64,000 bases of DNA from Stutzerimonas balearica DSM 6083 (GCF_000818015.1 NZ_CP007511.1:1846001-1910000); one strand, 5' to 3'; shown: positions 27,897 to 37,601, counted from the first letter of the stretch. Translations and numbers: made by a program. The notes: generated from the sequence alone by a model not told the origin.

Positions 27897-30001
27897 TGAC
27901 TCTTTACCAAGGGCAGGCGCTGCGCCTGGAAATGCTTGGCGACGGCTTCGCCGAGCTGGTGCTGGATCTCGACGGCTCGTCGGTCAACAAACTGGACCGC
28001 GCCACCCTGGCGGATCTGCGCGCGGCGCTGGAGGTGCTCGAGCACACCGCGTTGCGCGGGCTGCTGGTGCGCAGCGCCAAGTCGGCATTCGTGGCCGGTG
28101 CGGACGTCAGCGAATTCCCCGCGCTGTTCGAGGCCGGGGAGGGCGCGCTGCAGGCCTGGCTCGAGCAGGCGCTGGACAGCCTCGGGCGCCTGGAGTCGCT
28201 GCCTTACCCAAGCGTTGCCGCGATCAACGGATTCGCCCTTGGTGGCGGCCTGGAGCTGGCGCTGGCCACCGACTACCGGGTGCTGGCCGAGGATGCGCGG
28301 GTCGGTCTGCCGGAAGTCACGCTGGGCATTTGCCCCGGCTTCGGCGGCACGGTGCGGCTGTCGCGCCTTGTCGGCGCGGCCGATGCGCTGGACTGGCTGC
28401 TCGAGGGCAAGCCGCGGAAGGCCGGGGCGGCGTTGACGGCCGGTGTCGCCGACCGGGTGGTGGCCCCGGAAGCCTTGCGCCAAGAGGCGCTGGCGTTGCT
28501 CGGTGAGGTTGCCGAGGGCGGCGACTGGCAGGCCCGGCGCGCACGCAAGCGTCGGCCGGTGGCTGTGCCGGACGGCATCGCCGCCCGTGGCGATACGCTC
28601 GATCCGCGCTATCCGGCGCCGCAGGCGATTCTCGCTGCGGTGCAGGCCCAAGCCGGGCTGCAGTTCGCCGAGGCGCTGCAGGTCGAGCGCGAGACCTTCG
28701 TGGCCCTGGCGCGTGGGCCCGAGGCGGCCTCGCTGGTCGGGCTGTTCCTCGCCGATCAGGCGGTACGCAAGCAGGCCCGTCGGCATGCCGAAGGTGCCGC
28801 GCCGGTGCGCCGCGCCGCAGTGCTCGGCGCTGGCATCATGGGCGGCGGCATTGCCTACCAGGCGGCAGCCAGCGGCACGCCGATCCTGATGAAGGACATC
28901 CGTGCCGAGGCACTGGACCTGGGCATGCGCACCGCCACCGCCCAGCTCGACCGGCAGATCGCCAAGGGCAAGCTGAGCGAGGCACAGAAGGCGGCCATCC
29001 TCGAGCGGGTCACCCCGACGCTGGACTGGCAGGGCTTCGCCGAGGTCGATCTGCTGGTGGAGGCGGTGGTCGAGCGGGCCGACGTCAAGGCCGCGGTGCT
29101 CGGCGAAGCCGAGGGGCTGCTGGCAGCCGACGCGGTGCTGGCCTCCAACACCTCGACCATTTCCATCGACCGGCTGGCCGAAGGGCTGAAGCACCCCGAG
29201 CGCTTCTGCGGCATGCACTTCTTCAACCCGGTGCCGATGATGCCGCTGGTGGAGGTCATCCGCGGTCGCCACACAGACGAAGTGACGCTGGCGCGCACCG
29301 TGGCCTTCGCCCAGGCGCTGGGCAAGACGCCCATCGTGGTCGGCGACTGTCCGGGCTTTCTGGTCAATCGGGTGCTGTTTCCCTACTTCAACGGCTTCAA
29401 CCGGCTGCTGCAGGACGGTGTCGATTTCGAGCGTATCGACCGGGTCATGGAAGCCTTCGGCTGGCCCATGGGCCCGGCCTATCTCGCCGACGTGATCGGC
29501 CTGGACACCATGGTGCATGCCGACCGGGTCCTGCAGGCGGGCTACCCCGCACGCATGGGGCATGACGGCGAACCGGTGATGGAGCAGTTGCTCGCGGCCG
29601 GCTGCCTGGGCCAGAAGAACGGCCGCGGTTTCTACCTCTACGGCACCGACGAGCAGGGCCGGCGCCAGCGCGAGCCGTCGGCCGAGGCGCGGGCGCTGCT
29701 GGGTACGCCAGGCGCCGAGGTGAGCGACCAGGACATCGTCGACCGGCTGATGATCCCGCTGTGCCTGGAAACCGTGCGCTGCCTCGAAGACGGCATCGTC
29801 GCCAGTGCCGCCGAAGCGGATATGGGCCTGGTGCTCGGCCTCGGCTTCCCGCGCTTTCGCGGTGGCGCGCTGCGCTACATCCAGAACCAGGGGCTCGCCG
29901 AGTTCGCCGCCCGCGCCAGGCGCCATGCACACCACGGCGGGCTGTACCAACTCACCGACGACTTCCGCGCGCGGCTGCACAGCGGCCAGCGCTACCACTA
30001 A
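27896..30001 (+). CDS. FadB-like enoyl-CoA hydratase / 3-hydroxyacyl-CoA dehydrogenase
   Basis: A 701-residue bifunctional beta-oxidation enzyme. The N-terminal crotonase domain (1 to about 190) keeps both acid-base glutamates (GGGLELALATDYR and GLPEVTLGICPGFGG). A Rossmann domain follows (VLGAGIMGGGIAYQAA, about 305-320), with the catalytic His-Glu region in GMHFFNPVPMMPLVEV and two C-terminal dehydrogenase domains. Length is close to the 715-730 usual for FadB. It overlaps the thiolase gene by one base and is followed after 19 bp by an acyl-CoA dehydrogenase. Confidence 0.94.
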   Translation: MTLYQGQALRLEMLGDGFAELVLDLDGSSVNKLDRATLADLRAALEVLEHTALRGLLVRSAKSAFVAGADVSEFPALFEAGEGALQAWLEQALDSLGRLESLPYPSVAAINGFALGGGLELALATDYRVLAEDARVGLPEVTLGICPGFGGTVRLSRLVGAADALDWLLEGKPRKAGAALTAGVADRVVAPEALRQEALALLGEVAEGGDWQARRARKRRPVAVPDGIAARGDTLDPRYPAPQAILAAVQAQAGLQFAEALQVERETFVALARGPEAASLVGLFLADQAVRKQARRHAEGAAPVRRAAVLGAGIMGGGIAYQAAASGTPILMKDIRAEALDLGMRTATAQLDRQIAKGKLSEAQKAAILERVTPTLDWQGFAEVDLLVEAVVERADVKAAVLGEAEGLLAADAVLASNTSTISIDRLAEGLKHPERFCGMHFFNPVPMMPLVEVIRGRHTDEVTLARTVAFAQALGKTPIVVGDCPGFLVNRVLFPYFNGFNRLLQDGVDFERIDRVMEAFGWPMGPAYLADVIGLDTMVHADRVLQAGYPARMGHDGEPVMEQLLAAGCLGQKNGRGFYLYGTDEQGRRQREPSAEARALLGTPGAEVSDQDIVDRLMIPLCLETVRCLEDGIVASAAEADMGLVLGLGFPRFRGGALRYIQNQGLAEFAARARRHAHHGGLYQLTDDFRARLHSGQRYH

Positions 30002-30020
30002 CGCACCGAGAGAAACGCAC

Positions 30021-31799
30021 ATGGCCGATTACGTCCACCCGTACCGCGACACCGAGTTCGTGCTCAATGAAGTGCTGGGCTTCGAGCGCCTATGCGCCGA
30101 GCTTGGCCTGGGCGATATCAACAGCGAGCTGGCGGCGGCAGTGCTGACCGAGGCGGGAAAACTGGGCGCCGAAGTGCTGGCGCCGCTGAACGCGATCGGC
30201 GACCGGGAAGGCGTCCGGCTGACCGAGCACGGCGTCAAGGAGGCACCCGGTTTCGCCGACGCCTATCGGTTGTTCAGCGAAGGGGGCTGGTGTTCGCTTA
30301 CCGCGCCCGAGGCGTTTGGCGGGCAGGCGCTGCCGAATGTGCTGGGGACCGCGGTCAGTGAGGTCTGGCACGCGGCGAACATGGCGTTCGCGCTTTGCCC
30401 ACTGCTGACCCAGGGCGCCATCGAGGCCCTGGCGCATCATGCGTCGGCACCGTTGCAGGCGCGCTATCTGCCCAGGCTGGTCAGCGGCGAGTGGACCGGC
30501 ACGATGAATCTCACCGAGCCGGATGCCGGCTCCGATCTGGCGGCTGTCAAGGCGCGCGCGGTTCCCGAAGGCGAGCACTACCGCATCACCGGGCAAAAGA
30601 TCTTCATCAGCTGGGGCGACCACCAGATGACAACCAACGTGATTCATCTGGTGCTTGCTCGCCTGCCGGATGCGCCTGCTGGCGTAAAGGGTATCTCGCT
30701 GTTTCTGGTGCCCAAGTTCCTGCCGAACGCCGCAGGCGAAGCCGCCGAGCCGAACGATGTGCGCTGCGTGTCGCTGGAGCACAAGCTCGGGATCCACGGC
30801 AGCCCGACCTGCACCATGAGCTTTGGCGAGCAGGGCGGGGCGATCGGCTACCTGGTCGGCGAGCCGCACGCCGGGCTGGCCTGCATGTTCACGATGATGA
30901 ACCACGCGCGCCAGGCCGTGGGGCTGCAGGGCCTGGCGATTTCCGAACGCGCCTGGCAGGACGCCCGCAGCTATGCCCGCGAGCGCTTGCAGGGCACCCA
31001 GCGCGACGGCAGCCGCTACCCGATCATCCGCTTCCCCGATGTGCGCCGCATGCTGATGCAGATGAAGGCCTCGACCGAGGCCATGCGCGCCCTGGCGCTG
31101 CTCGCGGCGTCCGAACTGGACCGCGCCCGCCATGCGCCCGACCCGGCCAGCCACCGTGCCCGCCAGGGCCGCGTGGATCTCTACACGCCGATCATCAAGG
31201 GCTGGCTGACCGAGCTGGCGCAGGAGGTGACCTCGCTGGCCGTGCAGGTTCATGGCGGCATGGGCTATGTCGAAGAGACCGGTGTTGCGCGGCATTTCCG
31301 TGATGCGCGCATCCTGCCGATCTACGAGGGCACCAACGGCATCCAGGCGATGGACCTGGTAGGGCGCAAGACCCTCGCCAACGACGGAGCGTTGCTGGCC
31401 GAGCTGCTCGATGACATCGACACGACCCTCGGCCACCTGCGCCAGGATGCGCGCTGCAGCAGGCTGGCGGCGCCGCTGGCCGAGGCGCTGGCGGCTGCAC
31501 GGCGAGCGCGCCAGTACCTGCTGGAGGGCGCTGCAAGCGATCCCGCGCTGCCCGGCAGCGTCGCCTTCAACCTGATGATGCTGCTGGGGTATCTGTGCGG
31601 GGGCTGGGCCATGGCGCGCTCGGCGCTGGCCGCGTCCGCCGCGCTGGCCGCCGGGCGCGGCGATCCCGCCTTCCTCGAGGCCAAGCTGGTCACCGCGGGC
31701 TTCTACGCCGACCACCTGCTACCTCGCACCGGCGCCCTGCTTGCCAGCGTGCTGGCCGGTAGCCACAGCACCATGGCGCTCGTCGAAGAGCTTTTCTGA
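30021..31799 (+). CDS. Acyl-CoA dehydrogenase (FadE/DmdC-type, 592 aa)
   Basis: FAD enzyme introducing the alpha-beta double bond in acyl-CoA and passing electrons to ETF. The three-domain dehydrogenase core spans about 1-460 (MNLTEPDAGSDL, GQKIFISWGDH, the C-terminal VQVHGGMGYVEETGVARHFRD). The catalytic-region YEGTNGIQAMDLVGRK is at about 433-448, and a further 130-residue helical extension follows, as in the long DmdC-like subclass. ATG 30021 (MADYVHPYRDTEF) has GAGAGAAA upstream. It is the third gene of the operon; etfBA follow 81 bp later, which is functionally coherent. Confidence 0.94.
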   Translation: MADYVHPYRDTEFVLNEVLGFERLCAELGLGDINSELAAAVLTEAGKLGAEVLAPLNAIGDREGVRLTEHGVKEAPGFADAYRLFSEGGWCSLTAPEAFGGQALPNVLGTAVSEVWHAANMAFALCPLLTQGAIEALAHHASAPLQARYLPRLVSGEWTGTMNLTEPDAGSDLAAVKARAVPEGEHYRITGQKIFISWGDHQMTTNVIHLVLARLPDAPAGVKGISLFLVPKFLPNAAGEAAEPNDVRCVSLEHKLGIHGSPTCTMSFGEQGGAIGYLVGEPHAGLACMFTMMNHARQAVGLQGLAISERAWQDARSYARERLQGTQRDGSRYPIIRFPDVRRMLMQMKASTEAMRALALLAASELDRARHAPDPASHRARQGRVDLYTPIIKGWLTELAQEVTSLAVQVHGGMGYVEETGVARHFRDARILPIYEGTNGIQAMDLVGRKTLANDGALLAELLDDIDTTLGHLRQDARCSRLAAPLAEALAAARRARQYLLEGAASDPALPGSVAFNLMMLLGYLCGGWAMARSALAASAALAAGRGDPAFLEAKLVTAGFYADHLLPRTGALLASVLAGSHSTMALVEELF

Positions 31800-31880
31800 A
31801 CAGACCCGGCAGGTGCTCGCCTTACCCGCCGGCTGGGCGGCGGGCATCATCCGCTCCCGTGAGATCGAGAGGTTTTCCAC

Positions 31881-32630
31881 ATGAAAGTACTGGTCGCCGT
31901 CAAACGAGTGGTCGATTACAACGTCAAGGTCCGCGTCAAGGCGGACAACTCCGGCGTTGACCTGGCCAACGTCAAGATGTCGATGAACCCCTTCTGCGAA
32001 ATCGCCGTGGAAGAAGCCGTGCGCTTGAAAGAGAAAGGCGTGGCCAGCGAAATCGTGGTCGTCTCCGTCGGCCCGAGCGCTGCCCAGGAGCAGCTGCGCA
32101 CCGCCCTGGCGCTGGGCGCCGACCGCGCCGTGCTGGTCGAGGCCGCTGATGAACTCAATTCCCTGGCGATCGCCAAGCTGCTCAAGGCCGTGGTCGACAA
32201 GGAGCAACCGCAACTGATCATCCTGGGCAAGCAGGCGATCGACAGCGACAACAACCAGACCGGGCAGATGCTCGGCGCGCTGACCGGCTACGCCCAGGGC
32301 ACCTTCGCCTCCAAGGTGGAAGTGACTGGCGACAAGGTCAACGTCACCCGCGAGATCGACGGCGGCCTGCAGACCGTCGCGCTGAACCTGCCGGCGATCG
32401 TCACCACCGACCTGCGCCTGAACGAGCCGCGCTACGCGTCGCTGCCGAACATCATGAAGGCCAAGAAGAAGCCGCTGGAAACCCTGACGCCCGAGGCGCT
32501 GGGCGTGACCACCACCTCGACCGTGAAGACCCTCAAGGTCGAGGCGCCGGCCGCACGCAGCGCCGGCATCAAGGTCAAGTCCGTGGCTGAACTGGTCGAG
32601 AAACTGAAGAACGAGGCGAAGGTGATCTGA
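31881..32630 (+). CDS. etfB: Electron transfer flavoprotein subunit beta
   Basis: EtfB (249 residues) binds AMP and, with EtfA and one FAD, carries electrons from acyl-CoA dehydrogenases to ETF-ubiquinone oxidoreductase. [20 protein letters not shown], the ETF-beta signature region [20 protein letters not shown] and the family-typical length are clear. A GAGAGG ribosome site precedes the ATG. Its stop shares one base with the etfA start, so the subunits are coupled. Confidence 0.97.
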   Translation: MKVLVAVKRVVDYNVKVRVKADNSGVDLANVKMSMNPFCEIAVEEAVRLKEKGVASEIVVVSVGPSAAQEQLRTALALGADRAVLVEAADELNSLAIAKLLKAVVDKEQPQLIILGKQAIDSDNNQTGQMLGALTGYAQGTFASKVEVTGDKVNVTREIDGGLQTVALNLPAIVTTDLRLNEPRYASLPNIMKAKKKPLETLTPEALGVTTTSTVKTLKVEAPAARSAGIKVKSVAELVEKLKNEAKVI

Positions 32631-33577
32631 TGGCTATCCTGGTTATCGCTGAACACAACAACGCGGTCCTGGCGGCTGCAACCCTGAACACCGTGGCGGC
32701 GGCCGCGAAGATCGGCGGCGACATCCATGTGCTGGTCGCCGGCAGCGGCTGCGGCGCCATCGGTGAAGCGGCGGCCAAGATCGAGGGCGTGTCCAAGGTG
32801 CTGGTCGCCGACGACGCGGCCTACGCCAACCAGCTGCCGGAAAACGTCGCGCCGCTGATCGCGCAGCTTGTAGGGGAAAGTGGGGCGAAAAATTACAGCC
32901 ACGTGCTGGCCCCGGCCACCACCAACGGCAAGAACTTCCTGCCGCGCGTGGCCGCGCTGCTGGATGTCGACCAGATCTCCGAGATCATTGCCGTCGAAAG
33001 CGCCGACACCTTCAAGCGCCCGATCTACGCCGGCAATGCCATCGCCACCGTGCAGTCCAGCGCCCCGATCAAGGTCATCACCGTGCGTGCCACCGGCTTC
33101 GACGCGGTGAGCGCCGAAGGCGGCTCGGCGGCCGTCGAGCAGGTCTCCGGCAGCGGTGACGCCGGCAAGTCCGCCTTCGTTGGCGAAGAGCTGGCCAAGT
33201 CGGATCGTCCGGAGCTGACCGCGGCCAAGATCGTCGTTTCCGGCGGCCGCGGCATGCAGAACGGCGACAACTTCAAGCACCTGTACTCGCTGGCCGACAA
33301 GCTCGGCGCCGCGGTCGGTGCCTCGCGCGCCGCGGTCGACGCCGGCTTCGTGCCGAACGACATGCAGGTCGGCCAGACCGGCAAGATCGTCGCGCCGCAG
33401 CTGTACATCGCCGTCGGCATCAGCGGTGCGATCCAGCACCTGGCGGGCATGAAGGACTCCAAGGTGATCGTTGCGATCAACAAGGACGAGGAAGCGCCGA
33501 TCTTCCAGGTTGCCGACTACGGCCTGGTCGGCGACTTGTTCGAGATCCTGCCGGAGCTGGCCACGCAGCTGGGTTGA
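32630..33577 (+). CDS. etfA: Electron transfer flavoprotein subunit alpha
   Basis: EtfA (315 residues) contributes most of the FAD site. The C-terminal FAD-binding signature is visible in [20 protein letters not shown] (about 253-272), preceded by VVSGGRGMQ and [22 protein letters not shown]. It follows etfB with a one-base overlap and closes the beta-oxidation gene set. No clear intrinsic terminator is seen in the 183 bp before the threonine aldolase gene. Confidence 0.97.
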   Translation: MAILVIAEHNNAVLAAATLNTVAAAAKIGGDIHVLVAGSGCGAIGEAAAKIEGVSKVLVADDAAYANQLPENVAPLIAQLVGESGAKNYSHVLAPATTNGKNFLPRVAALLDVDQISEIIAVESADTFKRPIYAGNAIATVQSSAPIKVITVRATGFDAVSAEGGSAAVEQVSGSGDAGKSAFVGEELAKSDRPELTAAKIVVSGGRGMQNGDNFKHLYSLADKLGAAVGASRAAVDAGFVPNDMQVGQTGKIVAPQLYIAVGISGAIQHLAGMKDSKVIVAINKDEEAPIFQVADYGLVGDLFEILPELATQLG

Positions 33578-33760
33578 CGGCGACCTCTTCCGGGCCCCAG
33601 GCGAGGCAGGCTGGCGACGAACGGCTAAAGCCGAGGCGGATCGGTGCTGTCCATGAAACAGCTGCCGCTCCGCCAATCGGGTTTGCGCTCGCCAGGCCGG
33701 GGCTCTAAAACCTAAGGTGCTGCCAGCCACCACCCGGCAGTGCCATACGAAGAGGATGTG

Positions 33761-34807
33761 ATGACCACTGCCAATCAACAGTTTGCCAGCGACAACTACT
33801 CCGGCATCTGCCCCGAAGCCTGGGAGGCCATGGCGAGGGCGAATCAGGGCCACGACAAGGCCTACGGCAACGACCAATGGACCACCCGCGCCGCCGATCA
33901 CTTCCGCGCGCTGTTCGACACCGACTGCGAAGTGTTCTTCGCCTTCAACGGCACGGCGGCCAACTCGCTGGCCTTGTCGTCGCTCTGCCAGAGCTACCAC
34001 AGCGTCATCTGCGGCGACATTGCACACATCGAAACCGATGAGTGCGGCGCGCCGGAATTTTTTTCCAACGGCTCCAAGCTGCTGGTCGCGCGGACCGAGC
34101 AGGGCAGGCTGACGCCAGCGGCCATCCGTGAAATCGCCCTCAAGCGCAAGGATATCCATTACCCCAAGCCGCGCGTGGTAAGCCTCACCCAGGCCACCGA
34201 GGTCGGTACCGTCTACCAGCCCGAGCAACTGCGTGCCATCAGCGATACCTGCAAGGAGCTCGGGCTGCACCTGCATATGGACGGCGCGCGCTTCGCCAAT
34301 GCCTGTGCGCACCTGGGCATGTCGCCCGCCGAGCTGAGCTGGAAAGCAGGCGTCGATGTGCTTTGTTTCGGTGGCACGAAGAACGGCATGGCAGTGGGCG
34401 AGGCCATCCTGTTCTTCAATCGCGAACTGGCCGTCGATTTCGAGTATCGCTGCAAGCAGGCCGGCCAGCTGGCTTCCAAGATGCGCTTTCTGTCGGCTCC
34501 CTGGGTCGGGCTGCTCGAGAACGGAGCCTGGCTGAAATACGCCGAGCATGCCAACCGCTGCGCCCAGCTGCTGGCCGAGCTGATCCGGGAACTGCCAGGC
34601 GTCGAGCTGATGTTTCCGGTGCAGGCCAACGGCGTCTTCGTCAGTCTTCCCCCCGCGGCGCTGGAAGCGCTGAGAAACCGCGGCTGGATGTTCTATACCT
34701 TCATCGGCGTCGGTGGTGCGCGCTTCATGTGCTCGTGGGACACCCGCGAAGAGTGCGTGCGCCAGCTGGCCGCTGACATACGCGCGGCCGTGACCGGCGC
34801 AGCCTAG
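33761..34807 (+). CDS. ltaE: Low-specificity L-threonine aldolase
   Basis: PLP enzyme (348 residues) splitting L-threonine or L-allo-threonine to glycine and acetaldehyde. The PLP lysine lies in CFGGTKNGMAVGE (about residue 207), with the HMDGARFANA motif before it and VGGARFMCSWDT near the C-terminus. ATG 33761 (MTTANQQFASDNYSG) has GAGGA 7 nt upstream; an in-frame ATG at 33740 is less likely. It converges on the HxlR-type gene. Confidence 0.93.
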   Translation: MTTANQQFASDNYSGICPEAWEAMARANQGHDKAYGNDQWTTRAADHFRALFDTDCEVFFAFNGTAANSLALSSLCQSYHSVICGDIAHIETDECGAPEFFSNGSKLLVARTEQGRLTPAAIREIALKRKDIHYPKPRVVSLTQATEVGTVYQPEQLRAISDTCKELGLHLHMDGARFANACAHLGMSPAELSWKAGVDVLCFGGTKNGMAVGEAILFFNRELAVDFEYRCKQAGQLASKMRFLSAPWVGLLENGAWLKYAEHANRCAQLLAELIRELPGVELMFPVQANGVFVSLPPAALEALRNRGWMFYTFIGVGGARFMCSWDTREECVRQLAADIRAAVTGAA

Positions 34808-34880
34808 GCGGCAATCCGGCGGCGCGGGAGTTGCGGACCGGCTCAGGCAGTCGCCGCCGGAGGGCCGGCAACGGTGACCG

Positions 34881-35249
34881 TTACGCTCGTTCTCCGGCCT
34901 CTCGGTCGAGGCGCGCCCCTTCGGCATTGCCCTGGCTTCGCGCATCGTAGCGATGTCGTGCGGCCCGAAACTCATCGGCGTGCCCGATTACCCACGTCCA
35001 TAGCGGCACCATCTGGGCAAGCAGTCCGCGGCCAAGGGCCGTGAGTTCGTATTCGACCCGGGGCGGGACTTCGGCATGGTCCTGCCGATGGACCAGGCCG
35101 TCGCGCTCCAGCTGGCGCAGGCTGCGCGTCAGCATCCGCTGCGTTACGCCGTCCAGGCGCCTGGCCAGTTCGGCGTGGCGCAGCCGGCCGGCGACGCCAA
35201 GCGTATGAACGATTCCGAGTGACCAGCGATTGCCGGCATGACTCAGCAC
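34881..35249 (-). CDS. HxlR-family transcriptional regulator, probably 5'-truncated
   Basis: The 122-residue frame has a winged-helix domain typical of HxlR: VLSHAGNRWSLGIVHTLG, RLRHAELARRLDGVTQRMLT, then RSLRQLERDGLVHRQ and PPRVEYELTALG. Homology continues upstream of the GTG at 35249 (ADDDGLNRE in frame), but there is no start codon or ribosome site there and a stop lies about 20 codons back. The gene has therefore probably lost its 5' end. The usual effector cysteine of the CPV motif is absent. A fragment of an unknown gene starts divergently at the same junction. Confidence 0.6.
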   Translation of the reverse strand: MLSHAGNRWSLGIVHTLGVAGRLRHAELARRLDGVTQRMLTRSLRQLERDGLVHRQDHAEVPPRVEYELTALGRGLLAQMVPLWTWVIGHADEFRAARHRYDARSQGNAEGARLDREAGERA

Positions 35250-35287
35250 CTCACGGTTGAGGCCGTCGTCGTCCGCGCTCAGCGAGC

Positions 35288-35476
35288 GTGGCGAAGCTCA
35301 AGGGCGACCTGGCCGCCGACCCTGGTGACCCGATGAAAAAGTATCGCGCGGTATTTGCCGAGGGGCGCGGCGTGGCATGGGACAAGCGCCTGACGTTCAA
35401 CGCCGCACAAGGCATCGAGCTGACAACGGCAGCGCAGTGGATCGCGCGGAACCTGGCGCCTGATCCCGGCGCGTAA
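35288..35476 (+). pseudogene. Short open frame, possible 3' remnant of a gene
   Basis: A 62-codon frame from GTG 35288 (MAKLKGDLAADPGDPMKKYR) ends LAPDPGA. Its composition looks coding but it is too short and has no ribosome site. It begins at the same point where the opposite HxlR gene loses its 5' end, as if one deletion removed the divergent 5' halves of both. No family recognised. Confidence 0.3.
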
Positions 35477-35916
35477 CCGTAGCGACTCCGTGCGGGGAAG
35501 GCTTACCCGATGGCGGCGACAGCCAGGATGAGCGCGTCGTGATCGCAGAAGCCGGCGGAACGGCATTAATCCACAAAGGCTGTGGATAATACCGTTGATA
35601 TCTCCCGGATAACCGGCGCCGCGCCCTGTGTACCCTGGGCTGCCGTTAGATTGCGCATTTTTTGATCGCAAAAAAATGCTTGCAAATCAGTAGGATGTAA
35701 GCGCCCCTGGGCGGTCGTTCCGGGCCTTGCCGTTCAGCTCGAGGTGCCTGGCCCAGGGTGCCGGAGGCGCGTCGGAATACCTGCCACCGGATCGCTGCGC
35801 CATCTCTGCGCGGCGCCGCGTGCCTTGTACGCGACCCAACCAGCTGCGCGCGCACCTTTGCCACCGACCGATGCGCGCAACCGGGGCGCGCCATCGTCGC
35901 CAGCCCGGGCAGTGCG
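35477..35916. other. Intergenic segment without recognised gene
   Basis: About 440 bp lie between the remnant frame and the end of the PilJ-N gene. It includes an A/T-rich stretch with TTTTTTGATCGCAAAAAAATG (around 35655-35685, longest run kept short here), unlike the flanks. I see no ORF with coding character and no clear terminator for the leftward PilJ-N gene. Confidence 0.4.
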
Positions 35917-36702
35917 TCAGTGAGTGGATTGGGCCAGGTTCGCATAGTCGGCCGTCAGCGCCTCGAGCTTCTGCAGCAGGGATTCGCTGGTCGTGACGAT
36001 GACCGTCGGTACATAGCGAGATTCATCCGCCAGTTGGAAGCCGGCCCGGGCGAAGCGCCACTGCTTGTCGATCTGGTCGAGCCGCTGGGTGATCACGGCT
36101 GTGTTCTGCCTGGCCTCGTGCAGCTCGGCCAGTCCTTCGTCGAATTCCTGAACGGCGGTGACGAATTCTCGCTTGAGCTCCGGGGCCGGCAGGTTCCAGC
36201 TCAACGCCAGGTAAAGCATGGCGATGCGCTGGCTCAGCATGCGCAGTCGCCCGCTGCGGTTGACCAGATGCGCGGCCTGGCTGCCATTGTGCTGCTCGAT
36301 GCGCTTTACCAGGCCCTCACTCTGGCTGAGAAAGCGCTCGGCCAGACGCAGAACGTCCAGCGAGTTGGCCTTGTCCGGCTTGCCCAGGGCGAGCTCGCGA
36401 AACTGCTGCCAGGTAGCGAAGGCTTCGTCCACCGCCGCGCGAATCGAGGCGTTCGGCGCATAGTCGGCCAACAGCAGGCTGTTCTCTTCGGCACTGGCGA
36501 CGCTATGGTCGAGCTGCGTCAGCGCCTGTTCGGTGCGGGTATCGGTGCCGATCATCAGGTAGCTCTTGGCGACGCGCTGGCTGAGCATGCGCTGTTGCCC
36601 GGCGCGGTTGACGGCTTCGGCGTCGTTGATGGCGGCCTGGCAGGGCAGAGCGCCCAGCAGCAGGCTGAGGAAAAGCAGGTGGGTCAATTTTTGGCGGATC
36701 AT
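35917..36702 (-). CDS. Exported protein with PilJ/NarX-type N-terminal sensor domain
   Basis: A 261-residue protein with a signal peptide (MIRQKLTHLLFLSLLLGALPCQA) and two copies of the type IV pili methyl-accepting chemotaxis N-terminal module: AEAVNRAGQQRMLSQRVAKS (about 29-48) and AHLVNRSGRLRMLSQRIAML (about 143-162). This is the fold of NarX/NarQ nitrate sensors and PilJ. There is no transmembrane anchor after the signal, no HAMP and no signalling domain, so it would be a free periplasmic protein. A ligand-binding or accessory role near the nitric oxide genes is possible but not shown. Confidence 0.85.
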   Translation of the reverse strand: MIRQKLTHLLFLSLLLGALPCQAAINDAEAVNRAGQQRMLSQRVAKSYLMIGTDTRTEQALTQLDHSVASAEENSLLLADYAPNASIRAAVDEAFATWQQFRELALGKPDKANSLDVLRLAERFLSQSEGLVKRIEQHNGSQAAHLVNRSGRLRMLSQRIAMLYLALSWNLPAPELKREFVTAVQEFDEGLAELHEARQNTAVITQRLDQIDKQWRFARAGFQLADESRYVPTVIVTTSESLLQKLEALTADYANLAQSTH

Positions 36703-37177
36703 GCGGCCTCCTAGCTGTACGCAATCGACACGACGCCCAAGCGAGCGCCATGGCTGAACCGCGGCAGACGATAGGAGCGCCGGCCGTACGGCAAATGATG
36801 CGAATCAAGCGCTGAAGAGCCGGAAGAGGTATGCCTAGCGGGCGACCGGAGTACCTCGCCGGGCGCCAGGCCGCAGCCCTGTTGATGCGACCAGCACGGC
36901 GGCCATGGAACGGGCAATGTGCGGTTTTGTGCAGAGCGTCTCGTATGGTTGCGCCGCAGGTCGCGGTGATTGCGCATACGGCTCGCGCTGGCCGTACCCG
37001 TGGCTGCGCAGGCCGGTGGCCGAAGCGCCCAGCGCACTCGCGTCGGTCACTGGCGGCTGTCGAAACGGGCTGGAAGACCCTGCTCCACTGGGCCGGAAAA
37101 GTGCCCGAAGCGCAGGTTGCCCCGAACTCAACCTCGATAGGCCGTTCACATTTAATAAGTCACAACGGAGAACGAGG
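36703..37177. other. Intergenic segment between divergent genes
   Basis: 475 bp between the starts of the PilJ-N gene (leftward) and the small exported protein (rightward). It must hold both promoters. TTTAATAAG just before the rightward gene is A/T-rich, but I could not pair confident -35 and -10 hexamers. Long frames here have shadow composition only. Confidence 0.35.
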
Positions 37178-37540
37178 ATGAAAAGACCCTTGTTGGCACT
37201 GGCCAGCCTCGCATTTGCCGTCCCGGCGTTGGGCGATGAACCGCTGGTGGTCACCCGCCTGAATGGCCTTGACCTGGAGATCGAAGAGCTTGGCGTCCCG
37301 GCGGCGTCGTCCGAAAAGGTGGATCTTCGCGGCGTTCCGGCGATCAAGGTGACCAATCGCAGCGAAGAGATCGCGTCCTGCCAGTTTCATGCGCTGCCTG
37401 AGGAAACGGCGATGACCGCGGCGCCGGCCGTGTCGATCAGCCCGAACGAGGAAGTCGTCATGCGCGTGCCCGGCAAGTATTCCGCCGGCGGTCCGCTTGC
37501 GCTGCTGGTCTGCAAGCCGGAAGGCGTGGTCAGCGGCTGA
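37178..37540 (+). CDS. Small exported hypothetical protein
   Basis: A 120-residue protein with a signal peptide (MKRPLLALASLAFAVPALG, cleavage about residue 19) and a beta-rich mature part containing two cysteines (IASCQFHALPE and LLVCKPEG) that could form a disulfide. ATG 37178 has GGAGAACGAGG upstream. It resembles small periplasmic proteins of Pseudomonas with no known role. The next gene, 61 bp downstream, also encodes an exported protein, so they may be cotranscribed. Confidence 0.75.
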   Translation: MKRPLLALASLAFAVPALGDEPLVVTRLNGLDLEIEELGVPAASSEKVDLRGVPAIKVTNRSEEIASCQFHALPEETAMTAAPAVSISPNEEVVMRVPGKYSAGGPLALLVCKPEGVVSG

Positions 37541-37601
37541 TCGCCGTGGGCAGGACAGGGCCCATTCGTCGATACACAGCTCTCAGAGCCGAGGAGGCAC
37601 C

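Noticed and set aside
27551..30022. 823-codon minus-strand frame
   Set aside because: Antisense shadow of the thiolase and FadB-like genes.
34870..34882. Palindrome AACGGTGACCGTT at the end of the HxlR gene
   Set aside because: Too short and located at a stop codon between converging genes; no T-tract, so neither an operator nor a terminator is supported.
36831..37181. 116-codon frame before the small exported protein
   Set aside because: Arg/Ala-rich shadow composition and no ribosome site; overlaps the start of a better-supported gene.
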